Source: an uncultured Selenomonadales bacterium (GTDB lineage Bacteria > Bacillota > Negativicutes > DSM-1736 > Dendrosporobacteraceae). From it: a DNA stretch of 64,000 nt. Below are positions 55,108 to 61,888 of this stretch, in pieces (positions within the stretch are counted from its first letter, which is position 1; each line of letters begins with the position of its first letter). The translations under genes and the position numbers were made by a program. The notes under the pieces are model-generated. The model did not search any database. It was not told the origin of the DNA and saw only the letters and a program-made list of their open reading frames with translations. The stretch lies in assembly GCA_946407015.1 (NCBI GenBank), contig CAMJML010000004.1:186001-250000 (forward strand), given 5' to 3'.

Positions 55108-56175
55108 ATGGGAGAAGTGTTAAAGGTCGTTGTTTGCGGAACTACTTTTGGCAGGGTTTTTATGCAAGGGATTAAGGCTATGCCGGATAAATTTCAATTA
55201 GTTGGTATTGTAGCCAGAGGCAGTGCTCAAGCGGCAAAATGCGCAGCAGAGTATGATGTTCCGTTAATTCATAATATTGATGATGTAGACAAAGATAAAG
55301 CAGATATAGCTTGTGTCATTATTAGATCAGCAATTGCAGGCGGTGCAGGAACTGATATAGCCAATAAACTGTTGGCTAAAGGCATCCATGTTATTCAAGA
55401 ATTTCCTGTTCATCAAAGTGAATTAGGTGAGTGTCTGCGCACTGCCCGTCATTCAAATTGTTATTATGAAGTCGATGGCTTTTATGCTGATGTGGAGTCG
55501 CCGCGTAATTTTATTAAGGCTGCTAATCGGATACTGGCTAAAAGTGAACCAATCTATATTGATGCGGCTTGCAGTTTGCAGATGCTTTATCCAATGATCG
55601 ATATCTTAGGTAAAGCTCTGGGCAGTTTTAGACCATGGTCATTTCAATTATTAAGCCCTCCACAGGAAGGGCAGTTTTGTAATTTTGGCGGACAAATCAG
55701 AGGGATTCCCCTTTTCTTAAGAGTTCAAAATCAGATTAATCCCAAGGATCCAGATAATCATATGCATGTCATGCATAGAATTACTATCGGTACCAATAGT
55801 GGTAATTTACAGTTGACAGATACCCACGGACTGGTTTTATGGAACCCCAAGATGCATGTTGAGCGTACTGCTGATGGTATTATGGCGCTAAGCGGCTCTG
55901 AGTCTTTTTTTAATTTGAAAGTCAGCGAGTTGGTTTCACCAGATAAACATGCAACTTATCAGCAGATTTTTTCAGAAGTTTGGACAGAGGGTGTCGGCAA
56001 TTTACTGTGCAGGTTTAGAGATAAAATTCTGGCTAAGAAAAAAGATCAGGCTTACGCTCAGTATCAATTAACCGCCTGTCAGGTTTGGCAGGATATCGCG
56101 AAACTTTTAGGACCTGCCCAAAATATTACCGGACAAAATCCTAAGCCTTTAGGTTTAAATGATTTTATCCGATGA
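55108..56175 (+). CDS. thiazolinyl imide reductase (second copy)
   Basis: 355 aa, Irp3/PchG family: LKVVVCGTTFGRVFMQGI, ACVIIRSAIAGGAGTDIANKLLAKGIHVIQEFP, LRVQNQINPKDPDNHMHVMHR and LTDTHGLVLWNPKMH. It reduces a thiazoline ring bound to a carrier domain. Unlike the copy at 35374 it has no methyltransferase. The ATG at 55108 follows GAAAGG; the upstream extension to 55033 overlaps the preceding gene. Two reductases imply that at least two rings are reduced, or that the two have different positions. Confidence 0.88.
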   Translation: MGEVLKVVVCGTTFGRVFMQGIKAMPDKFQLVGIVARGSAQAAKCAAEYDVPLIHNIDDVDKDKADIACVIIRSAIAGGAGTDIANKLLAKGIHVIQEFPVHQSELGECLRTARHSNCYYEVDGFYADVESPRNFIKAANRILAKSEPIYIDAACSLQMLYPMIDILGKALGSFRPWSFQLLSPPQEGQFCNFGGQIRGIPLFLRVQNQINPKDPDNHMHVMHRITIGTNSGNLQLTDTHGLVLWNPKMHVERTADGIMALSGSESFFNLKVSELVSPDKHATYQQIFSEVWTEGVGNLLCRFRDKILAKKKDQAYAQYQLTACQVWQDIAKLLGPAQNITGQNPKPLGLNDFIR

Positions 56176-56190
56176 CTAACCTGCTCTAAG

Positions 56191-56231
56191 ACTCCCAGCT
56201 TCTACAAGTGGGAGTTATACCCCTACGGGGC
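56191..56231. mobile_element. IS200/IS605-type end hairpin (remnant)
   Basis: ACTCCCA…TGGGAGT hairpin with loop GCTTCTACAAG, followed by a CCCC/GGGG mini-hairpin. Such CTTCTACAAGTGGGAG hairpins are common at the ends of IS200/IS605 elements in Firmicutes. No transposase is near, so it would be only an end or an excision scar. Recognised from memory of such ends, not by comparison. Confidence 0.35.
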
Positions 56232-56351
56232 ACAGGCGAGCGGCTAAGTCTACTTTATAACAGGATGCGGCCGAAAATTTTTTCAGTCATAGGGGTGATA
56301 ATTTTTAATTTAATAATTAAAAATTTTAATGAGGCGGAATTAGATTTAACT

Positions 56352-57026
56352 ATGCCCATTTTTTTAAAAAAAGGAGAGGTTCATCTTTGGCAAGTTTTTA
56401 TTGAACCTTTTCAATCACTGGAACAACTATTATTGACCATGCTGGCTGAAGATGAGCTTGCTCAGGCTGAAAGATTTCTGTTTGTTAAAGATCACTTTCG
56501 ATATGTAGCAGCTCATGGGATTTTGCGGGTTTTGCTTAGTAGATATTTAAATATTATGCCTCAAAAAATTTGTTTTACCAAGGGCTGTTATCATAAACCT
56601 GAACTATGTAAGGGTGTTACTGAAGAAAAATTTTCTTTTAATATTTCACATTCTCAGGATATGGTAGTTCTTGCTTTTGGTAATTATTCTAATATTGGTG
56701 TTGATGTTGAATATGTGAGAGATATACCTGATTTTTCTGAAATAGTGGATCACTTTTTTCATCCAGAGGAGAAAAAGCAACTGCAATTGCTCTCTTATTG
56801 GCAAAAACAGCAACTGTTTTTCGACTTTTGGACATGCAAAGAAGCTTTTGTGAAAGCAACAGGAGAGGGGTGTCATCGTTCTTTTGATTCTTTTTATATA
56901 ACTAAGTTAAAAGATGAATGTTTTGCTGTAAGCGGCAAAAATATAAAGAATGATGATTGGTATGTTATTCCTTATCGGTGCACTCCGAATTATGCCGTTG
57001 CCGTTGTTTGCGATCATTTAGCATAA
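56352..57026 (+). CDS. 4'-phosphopantetheinyl transferase (Sfp type)
   Basis: 224 aa. Motifs are FNISHSQD, GVDVEYVRD (magnesium-binding) and FWTCKEAFVKATGEG, matching the Sfp group. It puts the phosphopantetheine arm on the carrier domains. I chose the ATG at 56352; GAGGCGG lies about 14 bases upstream, further than usual, and the longer frame to 56208 runs through a hairpin region of low coding character, so the start is uncertain. Confidence 0.87.
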   Translation: MPIFLKKGEVHLWQVFIEPFQSLEQLLLTMLAEDELAQAERFLFVKDHFRYVAAHGILRVLLSRYLNIMPQKICFTKGCYHKPELCKGVTEEKFSFNISHSQDMVVLAFGNYSNIGVDVEYVRDIPDFSEIVDHFFHPEEKKQLQLLSYWQKQQLFFDFWTCKEAFVKATGEGCHRSFDSFYITKLKDECFAVSGKNIKNDDWYVIPYRCTPNYAVAVVCDHLA

Positions 57027-57169
57027 ATAGAAATTTTCGTGAATGTTACACTGCAATACCAATATCATTTAATTTGAATTCATAGAATAGAGAATAGAAT
57101 AGTTTTCATCTCATATCTAAATTCTATAGACAATTTTTTAATTTTATTATTTAGGGAAAGGATTTAAAA

Positions 57170-57778
57170 ATGAATATACAATCAAGCAGTAAGATGCAGG
57201 TAAAAGATTTTATTACTTTAGGGGTTCTTAATGCAGTGTTTACGGTGCTTTTTATATTACTTACCGTAGTCGTCGGCATATTTCCTGTAACTGGTATTTT
57301 TGCTCCGGCAATAGCAGCAATACCCTTAGGGGTTATTTTTATACTTTTAATGATCAAGGTTGCTAAAAAAGGGACACTTCTTGTCAGTGGTGTTTTACAG
57401 GCCGTGATATTATTTCTTTTAAGCGGTTCCTGGACATTTGTTGTTGCTATTATTTCCGCAACACTTTTGGGAGAATTACTTGTTTGGGGAGCCTATAAAG
57501 ATTTACACAGAATTACCATAAGCTATGTTGTGTTAATCTGCGGTTATGCGCTTGGATCTTTTGCTCCCATTGTTTTTTTTACAGAATCCTGGCGCACTGC
57601 CTCTGTCGCTAATGGTTATAATGCCAGCTATGTGAATGCCTTTACAGAAATATTAAATGGCCCAATCCTGTTGGGAGTATTGGCTGTATCAGCGCTGGGA
57701 GCATTGCTGGGAGCTGTTTTGGGTAAAAAAATGTTAAAAAAACATTTTGTGAAAGCTGGTGTTATTTCCGGTGACTAG
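57170..57778 (+). CDS. ECF transporter S component (MptD/Trep_Strep family)
   Basis: 202 aa with five to six hydrophobic segments. The pattern of the MptD/Trep_Strep family of putative ECF substrate-binding subunits is visible (KMQVKDFITLGVLNAVFTVLFILLTVVV, FAPAIAAIPLGVIFILLMIKVAKKGTLLVSGVLQ, ILNGPILLGVLAVSALGALLGAVLGKKML). It would bind a small molecule in the inner membrane. AAAGG precedes the ATG. The T component follows 50 bases downstream; the ATPases are 40 kb upstream at 16088. Ligand unknown; a siderophore or a precursor is suggested by the location. Confidence 0.8.
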   Translation: MNIQSSSKMQVKDFITLGVLNAVFTVLFILLTVVVGIFPVTGIFAPAIAAIPLGVIFILLMIKVAKKGTLLVSGVLQAVILFLLSGSWTFVVAIISATLLGELLVWGAYKDLHRITISYVVLICGYALGSFAPIVFFTESWRTASVANGYNASYVNAFTEILNGPILLGVLAVSALGALLGAVLGKKMLKKHFVKAGVISGD

Positions 57779-57828
57779 AATTCTGTCTGAATTAAGCCTC
57801 TACTTATAGAGGAGCAAGAACGGATGAG

Positions 57829-58656
57829 GTGAAAAAGGTGCAGGTAGAAATGTCATCAAAAGCAAGTTCTGTTAGTTTAGCCAGGCAAACGAATATAAAT
57901 CAATTGCTTGGGATCGATAAAAAAAATGGTCTTAGAGATATAGATCCTAGAGTGAAAATGTTTATTACATTGGCTTTTAGCACAATGCTTTTTTGTACAG
58001 CCAAGGAGTTAACTATTTTAATTTCTTTGCTAATGGTTTTTGTTATATTTTTATTTTCCGGCATGGCTAAAAAAAGTATTAAATTTATTTTGGCTTATAT
58101 GATTATTGTAGTATTTAATTATGTGATTCATTTAATGAGTATAGAAGCTCTAACAGTTTTGTTAAGTGCTATTACTTACACGATGTTAAAGTTTATTCCA
58201 ATGGTTATGCTTAGTTATTGGCTTTTTTCTACAGTAAAAGTTAATGAGTTAATAGTCGCTTTGGAGCAAATGAAAATTCCTAAGTCAATTATTTTATCAT
58301 TGGCTGTCTTATTTAGATTTTTACCTACTGTAACAGAAGAGTTAGGTTATATCCGGGATACGATGAAAATGCGCAACATTGATTTGTCTTTTAACAGGGC
58401 TATCCTGCATCCTATTAAGACAACAGAATACATGCTGATCCCACTCCTTCTCAGGAGTGTCAAGATATCTGATGAATTGGCAGCAGCAGCCCTGACTAGA
58501 GGAATTGATGGAGAAAATAAGCGAACTTCTTTGAGAAAAGTATATATTTCATTTCCAGACATATTGTTTGCTGTTCTTTTTATCTTATTTACAGCTTTTT
58601 TGTATCAGTTTGATCGACAAATTGTTGAATTTTCTATGACGAGGACTTGGTTATGA
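57829..58656 (+). CDS. ECF transporter T component (EcfT/CbiQ-like)
   Basis: 275 aa membrane protein. The first helices (MFITLAFSTMLFCTAKELTILISLLMVFVIFLFSG) and the cytoplasmic coupling segment (YIRDTMKMRNIDLSF and ISDELAAAALTRGIDGENKRTS, containing the A-R-G-like TRGID motif) match EcfT/CbiQ proteins. It couples the S component to the ATPases. The start is ambiguous: GTG 57829 or ATG 57850; I give the longer form. A terminator follows right after the stop. Confidence 0.8.
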   Translation: MKKVQVEMSSKASSVSLARQTNINQLLGIDKKNGLRDIDPRVKMFITLAFSTMLFCTAKELTILISLLMVFVIFLFSGMAKKSIKFILAYMIIVVFNYVIHLMSIEALTVLLSAITYTMLKFIPMVMLSYWLFSTVKVNELIVALEQMKIPKSIILSLAVLFRFLPTVTEELGYIRDTMKMRNIDLSFNRAILHPIKTTEYMLIPLLLRSVKISDELAAAALTRGIDGENKRTSLRKVYISFPDILFAVLFILFTAFLYQFDRQIVEFSMTRTWL

Positions 58657-58668
58657 TTGAATTGATTC

Positions 58669-58709
58669 ATTTTCGGCACAGGCAAGCAAGGATTTCCAGT
58701 GCCGAAAAT
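58669..58709 (+). terminator. terminator after the NRPS/ECF operon
   Basis: ATTTTCGGCAC and GTGCCGAAAAT form a perfect 11-bp stem followed by ACTTTT. It ends the operon that begins at 30669. Confidence 0.7.
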
Positions 58710-58716
58710 ACTTTTA

Positions 58717-58788
58717 AGCATAAAAAAGTATCCGTTTTGACATAAGCAAAACCGGCAAACAGACATCATTATATTGAGAATGAGTATC
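58717..58788 (+). promoter_or_regulatory. activator element copy 4, -10 box and Fur-like box, upstream of DAHP synthase
   Basis: AGCATAAAA…TATCCGTTTTGACATAAG, -10-like CATTAT (58767-58772) 24 bases after TTGACA, and a Fur-like run ATTGAGAATGAGTATC (58773-58788). It is the most diverged copy of the element. Confidence 0.65.
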
Positions 58789-58974
58789 GATATCGATTTA
58801 AATTTAAATAGGCTTGCCAAGCGGCTTTGACGCTGATGGGAATCACGCTGATTGACGTAAAGCTTGATTCCGCAGCGAGTAAGGCGCGGCATGGTCAATA
58901 TGCCCAGGATTGGCGACCAAATGCTTATAGAAATTGCCGGCAGCAATTATCATGCGCAAAGGGAAGGGGAAAAC

Positions 58975-59790
58975 ATGGAGGCGTTGCTAAAAATAAAAAA
59001 GCAGCAAAATAATCATAAAACAATTATTGAATTTAATCATACAAGCATAGGCAGCGGTAACTTTATCATTATCGCCGGTCCATGCGCCGTAGAAAGTGAA
59101 GAACAAATTTTTATGACGGCACAAATGCTTCAGAGTACAGGAACAATATTTATGCGGGGCGGAGTATTTAAACCGAGAACTATACCGTATTCTTTTCAGG
59201 GATTAGGTGTTAGCGGGCTTCATATTTTAGAAAAGGCAAAACAGAAATACAATCTTATTGTGAGTACCGAAGTGATGAGTACCGAAATGGTCGATGTTGT
59301 ATCGCAATATGTAGATATTTTACAAATTGGCTCAAGAAATATGCAAAATTTTGATTTGCTAAAAAAAGTAGGGAAAATAAACACACCGGTTATTTTAAAG
59401 CGAGGACTTTCAGCAACGATCCAAGAATGGTTAGCGGCCGCCGAATACATTATGTGTGAAGGCAATAAAAATGTAATACTATGCGAGCGGGGAATCAGAA
59501 CATTCGAAAGGTATACCAGAAATACATTGGATTTAAGTGCCGTATTAGCTGTAAAACAGATCAGCCATCTTCCTGTTATTGTGGATCCTAGCCATGGCAC
59601 CGGCCGAAATGAAATGATTTTGCCAATGGCAAAGGCTGCGATGGCGATAGGTGCCGATGGCATTATGATAGAAGTACACCCAAACCCAAGCGAAGCTTTA
59701 TCTGACGGAGAACAATCGATCAACTTTGAACAGTTTAAAGATCTAATGTGTGAAGTAGAAAGACTGAAAAAAGTATTTCATTATTATTAG
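58975..59790 (+). CDS. aroF: 3-deoxy-7-phosphoheptulonate (DAHP) synthase, beta class
   Basis: 271 aa. IIAGPCAVESEEQ, RGGVFKPRTIPYSFQGLG, QIGSRNMQNFDLL, LCERGIRTFE, VDPSHGTGRNEMI and IEVHPNPSEALSDGEQS match the class I-beta DAHP synthases. It makes the first intermediate of the shikimate pathway, here to feed chorismate to salicylate synthase next door. I chose the ATG at 58975 behind GGGAAGGGG; the open frame continues upstream to 58864 and could add a short N-terminal region. It has its own activator/Fur promoter, so iron limitation should raise aromatic precursor supply. Confidence 0.9.
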   Translation: MEALLKIKKQQNNHKTIIEFNHTSIGSGNFIIIAGPCAVESEEQIFMTAQMLQSTGTIFMRGGVFKPRTIPYSFQGLGVSGLHILEKAKQKYNLIVSTEVMSTEMVDVVSQYVDILQIGSRNMQNFDLLKKVGKINTPVILKRGLSATIQEWLAAAEYIMCEGNKNVILCERGIRTFERYTRNTLDLSAVLAVKQISHLPVIVDPSHGTGRNEMILPMAKAAMAIGADGIMIEVHPNPSEALSDGEQSINFEQFKDLMCEVERLKKVFHYY

Positions 59791-59896
59791 TTTTTTGGTC
59801 AAGGCCATATCTTGTCAGCTCATCAATTTATTATACCTGTGAGCATGTAAGCCAAGAGTATTAAAAAAACAGGCTTATTTGGAGAGGAAGATAACA

Positions 59897-61297
59897 ATGA
59901 AAGCAAATAAAGAATGGGTTGCTCAAGCTGAAATACAATATGGACAACCCGACAATCCGACTGCCTATATAGAAAAAACAATCGAGTTTACGGGAGATGC
60001 TCATTTGGCAGCAAGCCAAATTGTGGAGTCCGGTCTGTTTGTAAACTATCTCCTGTATGAAAACAAGGAAGAGTTGTCTTTAGGGATGGGAATTCATGCC
60101 GTTCTATCCGTTGATCCTGAATATACAACATTAAAAACCGAAAATAAAACACTGCAATTCGCAAATGGCATACTAAGTGAAACTATTGACAGGGCCCTTC
60201 TGTCCGTTAGGCTAAAAAAATGGCGTGCTTATGGAATAGCCAATTTTGGATTGGCCCGTTACAATCACAAAATGCCGCTTCTCGCTGAAGATCAATGCCT
60301 TTTGCAATTATTTATTCCTGAAGTCGAATTGCGCTTTACGAAAGGGTCAATCCAGCTAAGAGCCTTAAAAGAGGATAAGCTGGCAGAGCTTAGCAGACTG
60401 GTGAGATCGCTAGCGGGAACAGAAAATGGCAGTCTGGCAAAAAGAGCAGACGGGAGCAAACTGGAAATACCGGGAATCAATACCATTAATTCTGAGAAGT
60501 ATCTGTCTATTGTAGCGGATGCCGTGCAAGAAATTGAGGAGGACAAGTATCAAAAAGTGATTTTGTCCAGAAAAATCCCGCTTGACCGGGAACTGGATTT
60601 GGTTGCCAGTTATATCGCAGGCAGAAAAGTGAACTCGCCCGCAAGATCATTTCTGCTAAATATCGATGGTTTGGCTGTAGCGGGGTTCAGCCCGGAAACG
60701 GTTGTCGAAGTGGACGGCCGAGGCTGGGTAAGCACCCAGCCGCTTGCGGGAACACGCGCAAAGGGCTGCAGTGAGGAAGAGGAAAAAAGGCTCAGAGAAG
60801 AACTGCTGCATGATCCGAAAGAGATTGCCGAGCATGCGGTTTCCGTAAAACTGGCTTTTGAAGAGCTGAGAAGTATTTGTGACACTGAGACCATTGCTGT
60901 GAGTGATTTTATGTCAGTTGCAAATAGAGGGACTGTCCAGCATATTGCTTCCCGGTTGAAAGGGAAACTTAAATCCGGCTACAATTCATGGCATGCCTTC
61001 AACGCCCTTTTTCCTGCGGTAACAGCTTCCGGCATTCCTAAAAAAGAGGCTATTGAAGCCATCGGCAGATTTGAGTCCCACCCCAGAAATCTCTACAGCG
61101 GCTGCATCATGACCTTTGACAGTGACGGTACAATGGACGCCGCCCTCGTTTTGCGGACTGTTTTTCAGAAAGATAAAAGCGCGTGGCTCCGTGCCGGCGC
61201 CGGTATCGTTGCGATGTCCGCACCTTCCAGAGAACTTGAGGAGACGTGTGAAAAGTTAAGCAGTTTCTCAAGACACCTGGTGTGCCGCCGGCCGTAA
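59897..61297 (+). CDS. salicylate synthase (Irp9/MbtI type)
   Basis: 466 aa, chorismate-using enzyme of the MST family. The C-terminal two-thirds has YQKVILSRKIPL, VAGFSPETVVEV, STQPLAGTRAKG, SDFMSVANRGTVQHI, FNALFPAVTASGIPKKEA and LRAGAGIVAMSAPSRELEETCEKL, with the lysine, glutamates and histidine expected for chorismate to salicylate conversion via isochorismate. Isochorismate synthase alone is the alternative, but no pyruvate lyase gene is present and the ligase reads as salicylate-specific. I chose the ATG at 59897 after GGAGAGG; the frame start at 59879 overlaps that site. Confidence 0.88.
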   Translation: MKANKEWVAQAEIQYGQPDNPTAYIEKTIEFTGDAHLAASQIVESGLFVNYLLYENKEELSLGMGIHAVLSVDPEYTTLKTENKTLQFANGILSETIDRALLSVRLKKWRAYGIANFGLARYNHKMPLLAEDQCLLQLFIPEVELRFTKGSIQLRALKEDKLAELSRLVRSLAGTENGSLAKRADGSKLEIPGINTINSEKYLSIVADAVQEIEEDKYQKVILSRKIPLDRELDLVASYIAGRKVNSPARSFLLNIDGLAVAGFSPETVVEVDGRGWVSTQPLAGTRAKGCSEEEEKRLREELLHDPKEIAEHAVSVKLAFEELRSICDTETIAVSDFMSVANRGTVQHIASRLKGKLKSGYNSWHAFNALFPAVTASGIPKKEAIEAIGRFESHPRNLYSGCIMTFDSDGTMDAALVLRTVFQKDKSAWLRAGAGIVAMSAPSRELEETCEKLSSFSRHLVCRRP

Positions 61298-61299
61298 AG

Positions 61300-61446
61300 C
61301 AGGATGCCAAGGAAACTCCCATAACATTGCGGGTGCAAAACCAGATCGATCCCGATAATGATGCATTTGCTGCATGCATCATTATCGGGACGAACAATGG
61401 AAGTTATTACTGTGTTATAGGACATCCCCTCGCTGTAGTCGCATAG
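61300..61446 (+). pseudogene. thiazolinyl imide reductase remnant
   Basis: About 48 codons after the salicylate synthase stop read KETPITLRVQNQIDPDNDAFAACIIIGTNNG then YYCVIGHPLAVVA and a stop. This matches the middle of the reductase at 55108 (LRVQNQINPKDPDN…IGTNSGNLQLTDTHG). The start and the remainder of the gene are gone. It is a leftover of a third reductase gene next to salicylate synthase. Confidence 0.7.
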
Positions 61447-61464
61447 AACATAGCGGTTATCCTG

Positions 61465-61590
61465 AAGTCAGTACGAGCTGCAATGTACTGACTTTTGCTC
61501 TGGCCTCCCGTCGGGGACACAGACCAACTGCCGGAGCGGTTGGTCTGTGCTTGGTTGCGTAAGCGAAGACCACATGCGATGCATGTGGTC
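61465..61590. repeat. cluster of three perfect hairpins
   Basis: AAGTCAGTAC/GTACTGACTT (61465-61494, followed by TTTTGC), CACAGACCAAC/GTTGGTCTGTG (61518-61549) and GACCACATGC/GCATGTGGTC (61568-61590). The first may terminate the salicylate operon. The three stems differ in sequence. Confidence 0.6.
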
Positions 61591-61679
61591 AGGTTGTTGA
61601 TAAAGTTCAAAATATAAACATGGTATTTGTGTTCTTGTGTAGAAAGTATTTATACAAGCTTTTTTATGAGGTAATCAAG

Positions 61680-61772
61680 ATGTACCGAGAAAAAGATAAG
61701 CAACAGATGGCTGTGAGTTTATCTGCATTGCATACGGCAACTTTGCTGCTGGCTGCTTTCCTTTGCAGCTAA
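61680..61772 (+). CDS. small ORF, 30 codons, hydrophobic C-terminus
   Basis: A charged N-terminus (MYREKDKQQ) is followed by a hydrophobic stretch ending in LLLAAFLCS; ATGAGG lies about 9 bases before the ATG. Not recognised. It could be a small membrane peptide or a chance frame. Confidence 0.25.
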   Translation: MYREKDKQQMAVSLSALHTATLLLAAFLCS

Positions 61773-61888
61773 GTGGAATGTGGATCATGCAGTTGGAATT
61801 TAGAACGCTATTTATCACAAATAATGCTTACAGGTGGCCTGACGTGTTATAATTTGGCTGAGAATGGTGAAGGACATGGTGGTTCATT

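Larger units (their letters stand above)
61447..61888. other. intergenic stretch with several hairpins and a 30-codon ORF
   Basis: Three perfect inverted repeats (61465-61494, 61518-61549, 61568-61590) and a T-tract hairpin near 61633-61668. A 30-codon ORF at 61680-61772 (MYREKDKQQ… with a hydrophobic end, GAGG about 10 bases upstream) is listed separately. The 62-codon frame at 61374 lies across the hairpins and is not a gene. Confidence 0.6.

Noticed and set aside
56208-56351. N-terminal extension of the PPTase to 272 aa
   Set aside because: The extra part covers a hairpin region with AT-rich, protein-unlike translation; Sfp-type enzymes are about 220-230 aa.
30669-58656. Yersiniabactin-type hybrid NRPS/PKS
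   Set aside because: No ketosynthase, acyltransferase or ketoreductase domain appears in any frame.
61374-61562. 62-codon ORF after salicylate synthase
   Set aside because: Runs across the reductase remnant in another frame and through perfect hairpins.
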